In this document: one piece after another, positions 17,642 through 26,663 of the stretch
Position numbering within the stretch: position 1 is the stretch's first letter
Layout: every line of letters begins with the position of its first letter
Assembly (NCBI RefSeq): GCF_030406405.1
Contig: NZ_JAUEPL010000028.1
Span: 1 to 64,000 of the forward strand
DNA length: 64,000 nucleotides
Reading direction: 5' to 3'
From: Streptomyces ficellus
GTDB taxonomy: Bacteria > Actinomycetota > Actinomycetes > Streptomycetales > Streptomycetaceae
Notes under the pieces: model-generated
Seen by the model: the letters and a program-made list of their open reading frames with translations, nothing else
Told to the model about the DNA's origin: nothing
Database searches by the model: none
Translations under genes and position numbers: made by a program

Positions 17642-18991
17642 GTGCCTCCATCTTCCGGCGCTCCCGCGCCCGCCCCCGCCCACGGCCACTCACCGTGGCG
17701 TTCCCTGAGATACCGCGGCATGCGCTGGTGGTCGGTCGCGAACTTCGTGTCCAACGCCGGTACGTGGATGCAGCTCACCGTGCAGAACCTGCTGGTGCTG
17801 CAGATCACCGGCTCCGCCGCGGCCGCCGGTCTCTCGCTGTCGGTGCAGGCCGCGCCCGGGCTCCTGATGGGGCTCGTGGGCGGCGCCGCCGTCGACCGCT
17901 GGCCCCGCAAGCTCACCGCCGCCGTCAGCCAGGCGCTGCTCGGCGCCGTCGCGTTCACGACTGCCCTGCTCGTCGCGTTCGACCGGCTCGACGTGGGCGT
18001 CCTGATGGCGCTGGCCGCCGTCACCGGCCTCATCGCCACCGTCGACGCGCCCGCCTGCGCGCTGCTCGGCAACGACCTGGTACGCCCCGAGGACGTGCCG
18101 TCCGCGATCGGCGTCGGGTCCCTGGTCCACAGCGCGGGGCGGTTGGCCGGCGCCGCGCTGGCGGGCATCACCGTCGCCTTCCTCGGCACGTCGGCCGCGT
18201 ACGCCGCGAACGGGCTGTCCTTCCTGTTCGTCGCCGCCGTCATCCCGTTCCTCCGCCTCCGGCCGGTGAACCCGGTGAACCCGGTCGACCCGGTCGATCC
18301 GGTCCGCGACGAGTCGGCGCCGCGGGCCGAGGCCGACGACATGAGCGTCCGGGAGGGGCTTGCCTTCTTCGCCCGCCGCCCCCGGCTGGTCGCCCTCGCC
18401 GGCATCAGCGGCATCACCGCGATCTTCGGCCGCAACTACGGGCTCACCCTCGCCGTACTCGTCACCGGCCCGCTCGCGGGCGGCGCGGGCGCCTTCGGCA
18501 CGGTCGCCACCGTCCTCGCCGCCGGCGGCATCGCCGGCGCCGTCCTCGGCGCCCGGCTGCGCAAGCCCTCCGTACGCCTCGTGGGCACGCTGGCCGCCGC
18601 GGGCGCCCTGCTCCAGGCCGTCGCGGGACTCTCGCCGTCGCTCGCCGTGCTGCTCGTCCTCGTCCTGCCGATGGCCGTCGTGGAGTCGGTCTCCGACACC
18701 GCCGCTACGACCATCCTCCAGACCGACCCGCCCGCGCACCTGCGGGGCCGCGTCCTCGGCGTCTGGGGCAGCGTCCGCACCGTCTGGAGCCTGGCCGGAC
18801 CGCCGGCGCTCGGCCTGCTGATGGAGACCGCCGGGGCGCGCGGCGCCCTGGTCACCGGCGGCCTGGTCATCGCCGGCGCGATCGGCGCCGGGTACCTCCT
18901 GAGTGAGCGCCGCGCCCCGCGGCCGGTCCTGGTCCGCGCACCGGGCATCCCCACGGTCACGGAACGCCCGGCGCTGAGCACGGCGGCCTGA
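17642..18991 (+). CDS. MFS transporter, EntS-like exporter
   Basis: A 449-aa major facilitator with about twelve hydrophobic segments. After a Pro/Ala-rich N-terminus the first segment reads VSNAGTWMQLTVQNLLVLQI, typical of the EntS/MFS-3 exporter group. The loop between segments 2 and 3 carries DRWPRK in place of the usual GxLADR motif. The central cytoplasmic loop has a four-fold 9-bp repeat giving VNPVNPVDPVDPV. The GTG at 17642 lacks a good ribosome binding site, so the start is uncertain. The substrate is unknown. Confidence 0.82.
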   Translation: MPPSSGAPAPAPAHGHSPWRSLRYRGMRWWSVANFVSNAGTWMQLTVQNLLVLQITGSAAAAGLSLSVQAAPGLLMGLVGGAAVDRWPRKLTAAVSQALLGAVAFTTALLVAFDRLDVGVLMALAAVTGLIATVDAPACALLGNDLVRPEDVPSAIGVGSLVHSAGRLAGAALAGITVAFLGTSAAYAANGLSFLFVAAVIPFLRLRPVNPVNPVDPVDPVRDESAPRAEADDMSVREGLAFFARRPRLVALAGISGITAIFGRNYGLTLAVLVTGPLAGGAGAFGTVATVLAAGGIAGAVLGARLRKPSVRLVGTLAAAGALLQAVAGLSPSLAVLLVLVLPMAVVESVSDTAATTILQTDPPAHLRGRVLGVWGSVRTVWSLAGPPALGLLMETAGARGALVTGGLVIAGAIGAGYLLSERRAPRPVLVRAPGIPTVTERPALSTAA

Positions 18992-19008
18992 CGGACACGG
19001 CCTCGCGC

Positions 19009-19047
19009 CCGGCGGGCCCGCCCCCGGTATGGGGGCGGGCCCGCCGG
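19009..19047. terminator. Strong bidirectional hairpin terminator
   Basis: CCGGCGGGCCCGCCCCC and its exact complement form a 17-bp stem around GGTAT. It lies between the convergent MFS and hldE genes and can serve both. Confidence 0.85.
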
Positions 19048-19063
19048 CGCACCGTGGCGGCCG

Positions 19064-20464
19064 TCACCGCCCCGGGGGGCGGATCGGCGCGGCGGCCTCG
19101 GCCGCGCGGCGGGCGAGGAGCGTGGTGGAGCGGCCGTCCAGGTACGGCAGGACCACCGCCTGGCCCCCCCAGGCGCGCAGCACCTCCGCCTCGGGCAGAT
19201 CCTCGGCGGAATAGTCGCCGCCCTTCACCCACACGTCCGGCCGCAGCCGGCTCAGCAGCTCGGCGGGCGTGTCCCCGTCGAAGACGGCGACCGCGTCCAC
19301 GCTGCCCAGCCCGGCCAGCACCCGCACCCGGTCGGTGAGCGGGTTGAGCGGGCGCCCCGGGCCCTTCAGGCGCCCGACCGACTCGTCGGAGTTGACGCAC
19401 ACGATGAGGCAGTCGCCGATCCGCCGGGCGCTCTCCAGGAGGCCCACGTGCCCCGCGTGCAGCAGGTCGAAGCAGCCGCCCGTGGCGACCACCGTCCCGC
19501 CGCGCGAGCGCACCTGCTCGGCCAGCACGAAGGGATCCGTCTCCGGCGCCTCCCGGGTGCGCGCCGGGGGCGGCGTCCGCCACAGCGACGGGTTGCCCGC
19601 GCCGCCCGCCGCCACGAACGCCGCCGCCTCGGCGACCGCCCGTTGCACCGCCTCCTCCGGCAGGGCACCGTCCGCCAGCGCGGCGGCCGTCGCGGCGGCG
19701 AAGCAGTCACCCGCACCGCACGCGTCGCCCTCCGCCCGGTACGGGGCCGGCACCAGCATGGGCGTCGAGGTGCCCGGCCGGGTCAGCAGCACGCCGCGCT
19801 CGCCGAGCGTCACGGCGACCGCCGCCGCCCGCCAGCGCTCCGCCAGGCTGGAGCCCCGCTCCGCGAAGGCGCGCAGCGAATCGCCGTCACCGCGGCACAG
19901 CGCGCAGGTCTCGGCGGCGTTCGGCGTGACGATCCGCGCGCCCGGCACGGGCGCGTCGCCCTTGAGGTGCGGGTCCCACACCACCGGCACCTTCGGCGCG
20001 ACGGCCGCCAGGTGCTCCCGTACCGCGCCGGCGGTGTGCCGCCCGTAGTCCGCGACCAGCACGGCGTGGGCCTGCGCGAGTGTGTCGCGCACTGTCCCGT
20101 CGGGTTCGCCCGGGTCACCGCCGCCCCGGTCGATCCGCACCAGCGGGCGGCCGCCGGCCAGCACCCGGGTCTTCACCGGCAGGGTGCCGTTCAGCGGGAT
20201 CTCCACGACGCGGACGCGGCCCCGCAGGGTGCGGCGCACCGCCTCGCTGGCCGGGTCGTCGCCCAGTGCGGTCACCAGCACCACGTCACGTCCGCCGCGC
20301 GTCGCGAGCGCGGCGGCGAGCCCCGCACCGCCCGGGCGGCGCTGGTCGCCCGTCACGTCGACGACCGGAGCGGGGGCGTCCGGGGCCAGCCGGGTGGAGA
20401 CGCCCTCGATGTCCTCGTCCAGCAGGACGTCGCCGACGACCACCAAGGGCTTGTACGCGGTCAT
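19064..20464 (-). CDS. hldE: Bifunctional heptose 7-phosphate kinase / heptose 1-phosphate adenylyltransferase
   Basis: A 466-aa two-domain enzyme. Residues 1 to about 315 are a PfkB/ribokinase-type kinase that would make D-glycero-beta-D-manno-heptose 1,7-bisphosphate: TRLAPDAPAPVVDV, the GGAGLAAALA loop and the catalytic GAGDCF. From about 335 is a cytidylyltransferase-like domain (GGCFDLLHAGHVGLLESAR with HAGH, then CVNSDESV and VKGGDY) that adds AMP to heptose 1-phosphate. The order is that of E. coli HldE. GGAGG precedes the ATG, which overlaps the gmhA stop as ATGA. With gmhA and gmhB it completes the route to ADP-D,D-heptose. Confidence 0.92.
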   Translation of the reverse strand: MTAYKPLVVVGDVLLDEDIEGVSTRLAPDAPAPVVDVTGDQRRPGGAGLAAALATRGGRDVVLVTALGDDPASEAVRRTLRGRVRVVEIPLNGTLPVKTRVLAGGRPLVRIDRGGGDPGEPDGTVRDTLAQAHAVLVADYGRHTAGAVREHLAAVAPKVPVVWDPHLKGDAPVPGARIVTPNAAETCALCRGDGDSLRAFAERGSSLAERWRAAAVAVTLGERGVLLTRPGTSTPMLVPAPYRAEGDACGAGDCFAAATAAALADGALPEEAVQRAVAEAAAFVAAGGAGNPSLWRTPPPARTREAPETDPFVLAEQVRSRGGTVVATGGCFDLLHAGHVGLLESARRIGDCLIVCVNSDESVGRLKGPGRPLNPLTDRVRVLAGLGSVDAVAVFDGDTPAELLSRLRPDVWVKGGDYSAEDLPEAEVLRAWGGQAVVLPYLDGRSTTLLARRAAEAAAPIRPPGR

Positions 20465-21114
20465 GACATCCTCCGATGGGCCGCGACGGGCGCCGCCGCG
20501 CCCGCCGCCCGCGAGGGCCGCCCCGCCGCCAGCAACGCGTCGAACGCCTCGCACAGCAGGTGCACGGCCACCAGGTGGGTCTCCTGGACGGTCGCCGTCG
20601 ACTCGGCCTCGACGCACAGCGCCTCGTCGGCCGCCTCGGCCAGTGGATTGGGCCCGGGACCGGTCAGCGCCCACACCCGCAGCCCGGCCTGGCGCGCGGT
20701 GACGGCCGCGGAGACCAGATTGGCGCTGCGGCCCGAGGTGGACAGCAGGACGAGGACGTCACCGGGCCGGCCGTGGGCCGAGACCTGCCGGGCGTACACC
20801 TGCTCGAAGCCGTAGTCGTTGCCGATGGCCGTCACGCTGGAGGTCTCGGCGTGCAGGGAGATGGCCGAGAACGCGGGGCGTTCCCGCTGGTACCGGCCGA
20901 CGAGCTCCGCGGTCAGGTGCTGCGCCTGCGCCGCGCTGCCACCGTTGCCGGCGGCCAGCAGTCTGCCGCCCACCGGGAGCACGGCCGCCAGATGGCCGCC
21001 CCACTCCGCGATCAGGTCCAGGTTCCGGCGCCGGAACCTGCCGAGCGCGTCCTGTAGCGCCCGGCAGTGCTCGTGCGCCGCCTCCAGCGCGTGAGAAGCA
21101 AGGGGATCTGTCAT
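20461..21114 (-). CDS. gmhA: Sedoheptulose 7-phosphate isomerase
   Basis: A 217-aa SIS-domain protein of the GmhA type, converting sedoheptulose 7-phosphate to D-glycero-D-manno-heptose 7-phosphate. Family marks are AGNGGSAAQAQHLTAELVGR, HAETSSVTAIGNDYGFEQVY, STSGRSANLVSA and QETHLVAVHLLCE. The Ala/Arg-rich C-terminal tail is longer than in enterobacterial GmhA. It overlaps hldE by 4 bp. The ATG at 21114 has no clear Shine-Dalgarno site, and 167 bp separate it from the upstream glycosyltransferase gene. Confidence 0.92.
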   Translation of the reverse strand: MTDPLASHALEAAHEHCRALQDALGRFRRRNLDLIAEWGGHLAAVLPVGGRLLAAGNGGSAAQAQHLTAELVGRYQRERPAFSAISLHAETSSVTAIGNDYGFEQVYARQVSAHGRPGDVLVLLSTSGRSANLVSAAVTARQAGLRVWALTGPGPNPLAEAADEALCVEAESTATVQETHLVAVHLLCEAFDALLAAGRPSRAAGAAAPVAAHRRMS

Positions 21115-21281
21115 GGCGTTCGGGCGTACCGCGCCCCGTGGGACGACGGCCGGACCCGCACCTCCTTCGGACTTCGACGAACCGGAAACGACCGGCTGAC
21201 CGGCTGAGCGGCGACCAGGTATCCGGCGAACACCCGCACCCGGGCCGCCCGGCCGCCACCCGGCGGAACCGGCCCACGTGA

Positions 21282-22664
21282 TCAGGCCACGCCCGTCACG
21301 GCGGGCCGGGTGGCGAGTACGGCGGCGTACTCCTTCTCCGTGGCCGCCGCGACCCTGGCCCAGCCGTACCGGCTCAGGACCCGGCGCCGGCCGGCCGCCC
21401 CGCACGCCGCCCGCCGCGCGGGGTCGGCGAGCAGTTCCCCGACCGCGCGGGCCAGCGCGTCGGGGTCGCGCGGCGGCACCAGCCGCCCGGTGGCCGGGTC
21501 GGCGACGGTGTCGAGCTGCCCGCCCACCGCACTGGCGACCACGGGCCTGCCGCACGCCATCGCCTCCAGCGGCACGATGCCGAACGGCTCGTAGTCCCCG
21601 GGGCACAGCACCACATCGGCGCTGCGCAGCAGCGGCGCCACCTCTTCGGGCGGCACACCGCCGGTGAACCGGACGCGGTCCGCGACCCCGGCCAGCCGGG
21701 CCACCTCGCGCAGCCGGCGCACCTCGGGGTCGGCGTCGAGCCGGTCCGCCGGGGGGCCACCGACGACGAGGAGCTCGGCGTCGGGCAGCCGGGTCAGCGC
21801 CGTGATGGACACCGCGGCGCCCTTCCGGGGGACCAGGCGGCCCAGCTGGAGCAGCCGGTAGCGCTGACCGCCGTCGCGCGGGGCGGCCGGGCCGTCCGGG
21901 CAGAACTGCTCGGTGTCGACACCGCAGGGCACCACACCGACCTTGCCCGGCGGGATGCGCATCCGGCTCAGCTCGAAGACCTCGTCGTGGCAGGTCGCGA
22001 TCACCCGGTCGCAGCCCAGGCCCACCTGCCGCTCGCGGTCGATGCGCTCGGGCGGGCTGGTGTCGGCCTGCCCCTGGTGCCGCCGCTTCACCGTGCCCAG
22101 CGCGTGGTACGTGTGCAGGAACGGCAGCCGCGACTCCCGGGTCGCCCGCAGCGACGCCACGCCGGACATCCAGAAGTGCGAGTGCACCAGGTCGGGCGGC
22201 CGGACCCGCCACTCGCGGGCCATCCAGCGGCCGAACGCCGCCATGTACGGCAGGAGTTCGTCCTTCGGGATCGGTTCGGGCGGTCCGGCGGGCACGTGGT
22301 GGACCTCGACGCCCGGGCGCAGCGGCACCCGGTCGGGCAGGTCCCGCGCGTCGCGGCGGGTGAAGACGGTGACGTGGTGCCCGCGGTCGGCGAGGGCGCC
22401 GGCGAGGCGTGCGACGTGCACGTTCTGGCCGCCCGCGTCGACGCCGCCCAGGACGGCGAGCGGGCTCGCGTGCTCGGAGACGAGTGCGATGGACAGCCCG
22501 CGCACACCGTTGCCGTCGCCCCGGGCGGCCGCCTCCCGCGCGTCCAGGACGCCGACGTCCGTGGAATCCACGTTCATGGAGTCCACGTCCATGGCGCCGA
22601 CCTCCGCGCGGCCAGTGGCATCGGTCGTGGCCGGATCCGCGTCCGTGGGATCGAGGGATGTCAT
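21282..22664 (-). CDS. GT4 family glycosyltransferase
   Basis: A 460-aa GT-B enzyme. The core opens ALVSEHASPLAVLGGVDAGG and NVHVARLAGALADRGH, and the donor-binding half has LLQLGRLVPRKG, RFTGGVPPEE and the EX7E-type segment EPFGIVPLEAMACGRPVV. These marks fit retaining GT4 transferases. Relatives I remember start near the core, so the first 57 residues, which include an imperfect repeat (MDVDSMNVDSTDV), are an unusual extension. GGAGGT lies before the ATG, which overlaps the upstream stop as ATGA. It is one of two adjacent GT4 genes in the heptose cluster. Confidence 0.88.
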   Translation of the reverse strand: MTSLDPTDADPATTDATGRAEVGAMDVDSMNVDSTDVGVLDAREAAARGDGNGVRGLSIALVSEHASPLAVLGGVDAGGQNVHVARLAGALADRGHHVTVFTRRDARDLPDRVPLRPGVEVHHVPAGPPEPIPKDELLPYMAAFGRWMAREWRVRPPDLVHSHFWMSGVASLRATRESRLPFLHTYHALGTVKRRHQGQADTSPPERIDRERQVGLGCDRVIATCHDEVFELSRMRIPPGKVGVVPCGVDTEQFCPDGPAAPRDGGQRYRLLQLGRLVPRKGAAVSITALTRLPDAELLVVGGPPADRLDADPEVRRLREVARLAGVADRVRFTGGVPPEEVAPLLRSADVVLCPGDYEPFGIVPLEAMACGRPVVASAVGGQLDTVADPATGRLVPPRDPDALARAVGELLADPARRAACGAAGRRRVLSRYGWARVAAATEKEYAAVLATRPAVTGVA

Positions 22665-23626
22665 GAGCGCACCTCCGTCATCACACGCTCCCAGTCGTCC
22701 AGGAAGCGTTTGAGCCCGTACCGTTCGAGGGCCGCCTGCCGGGCGCGCGCGCCGTCCTCGGCCGCCGCCTGCGGCTCGTGCAGATAGCGCCGGGCGGCCC
22801 GCGCCAGCACCTCGGGCCGCGTCGACACCGTCCCGGCGCCGGGCGGCACCGCCTCGATCGCCTCCGTCGTGGCCAGCGCCACGACCGGCATGCCCAGGTG
22901 CATGGCCTCCAGCAGCGACAGGCCCAGCGATGTCCAGCGCACCGGATGCAGATACAGCCGGCGCTCCGCCATCGCCGCGTGCAGCTCCCGCTGCGGCAGG
23001 TCGGCGCCCCGGCACCGCTCCTCGGGTACGCCCAGGTGGGCCGCCAGGCCCTCCGTACGCATCCCGAACACATCCAGCGGCGCCGCCTGGGACAGGGCCG
23101 GCAGCAGGTCCGTACCGGTGTAACGGCCGCGCCGGACCGGCTCGTTGACCACCACGGCCGCGCGGGGGAGGCGGCCGGTGTAGAGGTGGCCCGGGTCGAC
23201 GATGCCGTGTTCGATCACCTCGGTCCGGGTCGAGCCGTTGTCCCAGAACAGCCGGTTGAAGTGGGTGACGTGGACCAGCGTCAGATCGTCGCGGTCCGCG
23301 CAGGGATGGCGGGTGTCGGGGACGTTCCCGTCCGGCGCGTTGTGCTCCAGGTACACGGCCGGCACGTCCCGGCCGGGACGGCGCCCGCCCAGCCAGCGCT
23401 CGGCCAGCTCGAACTCGTGCGGCCGCTGGAGGACCACCAGGTCCACCGGCGTATCGCGCAGCCGCTCGGGCGGCACTTCCCGTACGGAGTCGGGCCAGGT
23501 GAAGGTGCGGGCCCGGCCCAGCCCGTCGGGACCGCGGTCGGGGGTGACCGGCACCAGGTAGGTGTGGGGTCCCTGGACGAACGCCGTCGTCCACGACCCG
23601 TGCACGTGCCACAGCAGGATGTTCAT
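22661..23626 (-). CDS. GT4-like glycosyltransferase
   Basis: A 321-aa glycosyltransferase starting MNILLWHVHGSWTTAF. The N-terminal half has DLVVLQRPHEFELAERWLGG and VYLEHNAPDG; the C-terminal half has the GT4-like end YLHPVRWTSLGLSLLEAMHL with an acidic EX7E-type pair. AAGGAG seven bases upstream supports the ATG at 23626; a longer in-frame version to 23734 would read through a tandem repeat and overlap the carbamoyltransferase gene. It is coupled to the next GT4 gene by a 4-bp overlap. The acceptor is not known; membership of a heptoglycan assembly line is inferred from context. Confidence 0.82.
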   Translation of the reverse strand: MNILLWHVHGSWTTAFVQGPHTYLVPVTPDRGPDGLGRARTFTWPDSVREVPPERLRDTPVDLVVLQRPHEFELAERWLGGRRPGRDVPAVYLEHNAPDGNVPDTRHPCADRDDLTLVHVTHFNRLFWDNGSTRTEVIEHGIVDPGHLYTGRLPRAAVVVNEPVRRGRYTGTDLLPALSQAAPLDVFGMRTEGLAAHLGVPEERCRGADLPQRELHAAMAERRLYLHPVRWTSLGLSLLEAMHLGMPVVALATTEAIEAVPPGAGTVSTRPEVLARAARRYLHEPQAAAEDGARARQAALERYGLKRFLDDWERVMTEVRS

Positions 23627-23647
23627 CAGCGGGCTCCTTCCGCCACC

Positions 23648-23695
23648 GAGTGCGTCACCGAGTGCGTCACCGCGTTCGTCACCCCGTCCGTCACC
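23648..23695. repeat. 12-bp tandem repeat, four copies, at a stop codon
   Basis: Two perfect copies of GAGTGCGTCACC are followed by two diverged copies (GCGTTCGTCACC, CCGTCCGTCACC). The last copy includes the TGA of the carbamoyltransferase gene (23691-23693), giving another repeat that spans a stop codon. Confidence 0.9.
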
Positions 23696-25358
23696 GCGCC
23701 GCGTCGTCGGTGTCGTCGGAGCGGAAGAAGTCACCGCGCCTGACCGCGTACGGGCCGATGGCCAGCAGGTCCACGGGGGAGGAGCCGAAGCACTCCAGGG
23801 CGTCGCGCGGGTCGTCCACCATGGGCCGGCCCGCCGTGTTCAGGCTGGTGTTGACCACCACCGGCAGGCCCGTGAGCCGCTCGAACTCGCCCAGCATCCG
23901 CGCGACCAGCGGCTCGGCCTGCCGGTCCACCGTCTGGATGCGGGCCGTGCCGTCGACGTGCACCACCGCCGGGATGCGCTCCCGCCACTGGGGCGCCACC
24001 TCGTGCACGAACAGCATGTAGGGGCTGGGCAGTACGCCGTCGAAGATCTCCGCCGCCCGCTCCTGAAGCACCATCGGCGCCACCGGCCGGAACTGCTCAC
24101 GCCCCTTGACGTCGTTGAGCCGCTCCAGATTGCCCGCGTGCCCCGGGTGCGCCAGCAGCGAGCGGTGACCCAGCGCCCTCGGCCCGTACTCCGAACGCCC
24201 CTGGAACCACGCCACGATCTGGTTGTCCGCCAGCGCCCCGGCCACCGTCGCCGCGATGTCGGCCGGCCGGTCGAACGGCACGGCCGCCGTCTTCAGCCAG
24301 GCGCCCAGCTCCGCGTCCGACCAGTCCCGCCCCAGGTCGGCGCCGTGCATCGGCTCCGGCTCGTCGCCGCCGCCCGCCGCGAGCAGCAGCGCGCCGCCCA
24401 GCGCCGTGCCCGCGTCACCGGCCGCCGGCTGCACCCACACCCGGTCGAACGGGCCCTCGCGGGCGATCCGCGAATTGGCCACGCAGTTGAGGGCGACGCC
24501 ACCGGCGAGCGTGAGCACACGGTCGTGCGTCTGGCCATGCAGCCAGCGCACCAGGTCCAGCAGCGTCTCCTCCAGCACGGCCTGCGCGCTGGCGGCGATG
24601 TCCGCGTGATCCTGTGTCCACGCCTCGTCCGGCCGGCGGCGCGGGCACAGTTCGGCCCACGGCACCCCGGTCGCGTGGAACCCGCCGTCACCGGTGGGAT
24701 ACACATACCGGCGCAGTTCGGGCAGCATCCGGGGCCTGCCGTGGGAGGCGAGTGCCATCACCTTGAACTCGTCGGAGGAGCGCAGGAATCCGAGGTGGTC
24801 GGTGAGCTCCTCGTACACCAGGCCCAGCGAGTGCGGCAGCTCCTGCGAGTACAGCGACTCCAGGCGGTCGTGGACGCGCCGCGCCGCCAGGTGGGAGGCC
24901 CGCTCGCCCCGGCCGTCGAGGACCAGCACGGAGCAGTCCCCGGCACCGGGCGCGGCGAAGGCGCCGGAGGCGGCGTGCGCCATGTGGTGCGGTACGAAGC
25001 GGACGAGGCCCGGGTCCAGGCCAGGCAGCGCCGTCTTGAGGAAGCCGGGGGCCTCACGGGCGTAGGTGAGCCGCAGGTGGTCCCACGGGTCGTCCAGGCC
25101 CATCTCCTCGGCGGGCCGGGCGAGTTGGGGGTCGAAGGAGTAGGCCACCGCGTCCAGGTCCTGGGGGCGCAGACCCGCCCGTTTCAGGCACCAGGCGGCG
25201 GCCTTCTCGGGCAGTTCCCAGGCCGAGAACGGCACCGGCCGCTTCCCGTGCTTGCGGCGGGAGAACCGCTCCTCCTCCGCGGCGGCGACGGTACGGCCGT
25301 CGATGACCAGCGCGGCGGCGGGATCGTGGAACAGAGCGTTGATTCCGAGAATGCGCAT
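23691..25358 (-). CDS. NodU/CmcH family carbamoyltransferase
   Basis: A 555-aa O-carbamoyltransferase. The N-terminal Kae1-like domain has GINALFHDPAAALVIDG, EEERFSRRKHGKRP, the metal-binding HHMAHAA and LVLDGRGE. The C-terminal YrdC-like domain has EYGPRALGHRSLLAHP and VNTSLNTAGRP. Such enzymes use carbamoyl phosphate and ATP to carbamoylate a hydroxyl of a sugar or antibiotic; NodU, CmcH and TobZ are known examples. Between glycosyltransferase and UDP-sugar genes it most likely carbamoylates the heptoglycan. The ribosome binding site is weak, but the MRILGIN start matches the family. Confidence 0.92.
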   Translation of the reverse strand: MRILGINALFHDPAAALVIDGRTVAAAEEERFSRRKHGKRPVPFSAWELPEKAAAWCLKRAGLRPQDLDAVAYSFDPQLARPAEEMGLDDPWDHLRLTYAREAPGFLKTALPGLDPGLVRFVPHHMAHAASGAFAAPGAGDCSVLVLDGRGERASHLAARRVHDRLESLYSQELPHSLGLVYEELTDHLGFLRSSDEFKVMALASHGRPRMLPELRRYVYPTGDGGFHATGVPWAELCPRRRPDEAWTQDHADIAASAQAVLEETLLDLVRWLHGQTHDRVLTLAGGVALNCVANSRIAREGPFDRVWVQPAAGDAGTALGGALLLAAGGGDEPEPMHGADLGRDWSDAELGAWLKTAAVPFDRPADIAATVAGALADNQIVAWFQGRSEYGPRALGHRSLLAHPGHAGNLERLNDVKGREQFRPVAPMVLQERAAEIFDGVLPSPYMLFVHEVAPQWRERIPAVVHVDGTARIQTVDRQAEPLVARMLGEFERLTGLPVVVNTSLNTAGRPMVDDPRDALECFGSSPVDLLAIGPYAVRRGDFFRSDDTDDAAR

Positions 25359-25423
25359 GGGGTCCCTGGCCTTTCGGCGAGTCGGGGGAGTCGGGAAGAC
25401 GGACGGCGGTGGGTGTGGGTGGT

Positions 25424-26407
25424 TCAGGAGCCGCTGGGCGTGCGATCGCCGCGCGCCTGGTCACGGAACCAGGCGATGGTGCGCCGCAGGCCCTCCTCGG
25501 GGCTCACGCGCGGCTCCCACTGGAGCTTGTCCCGGGCCAGGGTGATGTCGGGGCAGCGCACGGCCGGGTCGTCCGTGGGCCGTTCGATGAAGCGGATCTG
25601 CGAGTGGGAGCCGGTGAGTTCGATGACCAGCCGCGCCAGCTCCAGCATGGTGATCTCGGTCGGGTTGCCGATGTTCACCGGGCCGCGCAGCCCATGGGCC
25701 GCCGCGGCGAGGATGCCGCGCACGGTGTCGTCGATGTAGCACAGCGACCGCGTCTGCCGCCCGTCGCCGGTGACGGTGAGGGGCTCCCCTTCGAGCGCCT
25801 GGCGTACGAAGGTGGGGACGGCCCTGCCGTCGTGGCCGCGCATCCGCGGACCGTAGGTGTTGAACAGCCGTACGATGCCGGCGTCCGTGCCGTGGACCTC
25901 GGCCTCGGCGGTGGTCAGCGCCTCGCCGAACCGCTTCGCCTCGTCGTACACACTGCGCGGGCCGACCGGGTTCACATTGCCCCAGTACCGCTCGTTCTGC
26001 GGGTGCTGCTGCGGGTCGCCGTACACCTCGGAGGTGGAGGCGAGCAGGAAGCGGGCCCCGGCGCGGTGCGCGAGCGCCAGGGCGTGGCGGGTGCCGAGGC
26101 TGCCGGTCTCCAGGGTGTGCAGCGGGAGGCGCAGGTAGTCGGCGGGCGACGCCGGGGACGCGAAGTGCAGCACCAGGTCCGGTGTCCCGTCGACGTCGAA
26201 GGGCTCCGAGACGTTCGCCTCCACCAGCGTGAAGCCGGGGCGGCCGAGGAGCCCGGATATGTTCTCCCGCCGCCCGGTGCTGAAGTCGTCCACACATGTG
26301 ACGGCGGTGCCCGAGTCCAGCAGCGCGGTGCACAGGTGCGACCCGACGAAGCCGGCGCCGCCGGTGACGACGGCGTGCTCCCAGCTGCCTGCGAAAGCGG
26401 TGTCCAT
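25424..26407 (-). CDS. UDP-glucuronate decarboxylase-like NAD-dependent epimerase/dehydratase
   Basis: A 327-aa extended SDR. It has the NAD motif TGGAGFVGSH, ASTSEVYGDP, RYWGNVNPVGPRSVYDEAKR with the catalytic Tyr and Lys in YDEAK, and NTYGPRMRGHDGRAVP. This combination is close to UDP-xylose synthase (UXS), which makes UDP-xylose from UDP-glucuronate, though other 4,6-dehydratase activities are possible. GGAGG seven bases upstream decides the ATG at 26407 over one six codons earlier. It begins the leftward block with the carbamoyltransferase and GT4 genes. Confidence 0.82.
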   Translation of the reverse strand: MDTAFAGSWEHAVVTGGAGFVGSHLCTALLDSGTAVTCVDDFSTGRRENISGLLGRPGFTLVEANVSEPFDVDGTPDLVLHFASPASPADYLRLPLHTLETGSLGTRHALALAHRAGARFLLASTSEVYGDPQQHPQNERYWGNVNPVGPRSVYDEAKRFGEALTTAEAEVHGTDAGIVRLFNTYGPRMRGHDGRAVPTFVRQALEGEPLTVTGDGRQTRSLCYIDDTVRGILAAAAHGLRGPVNIGNPTEITMLELARLVIELTGSHSQIRFIERPTDDPAVRCPDITLARDKLQWEPRVSPEEGLRRTIAWFRDQARGDRTPSGS

Positions 26408-26663
26408 TCGGTGTCCTCCGTACATGTGCGGAACGCCGACGACGCTCCAGTGCCCTCTGCACCTGCGTCCAGGCTCGGCCGAAGGAGGGCACGGGGCGCG
26501 GTGGTATGCGCCGTTCGAGTGGTCACGGAAGGTGAGGGCGACGCCTCTGGAGGGCGTTTGGGCAGCTCAGAGGGGCGAACACCGGGAAGACAGGCCCCGG
26601 CCGCCTCGGGGCGCCGAAAGGCGGACCGCCGGGGGCCGGGTCAGGCGTAGGGCAGGGGCCGGG

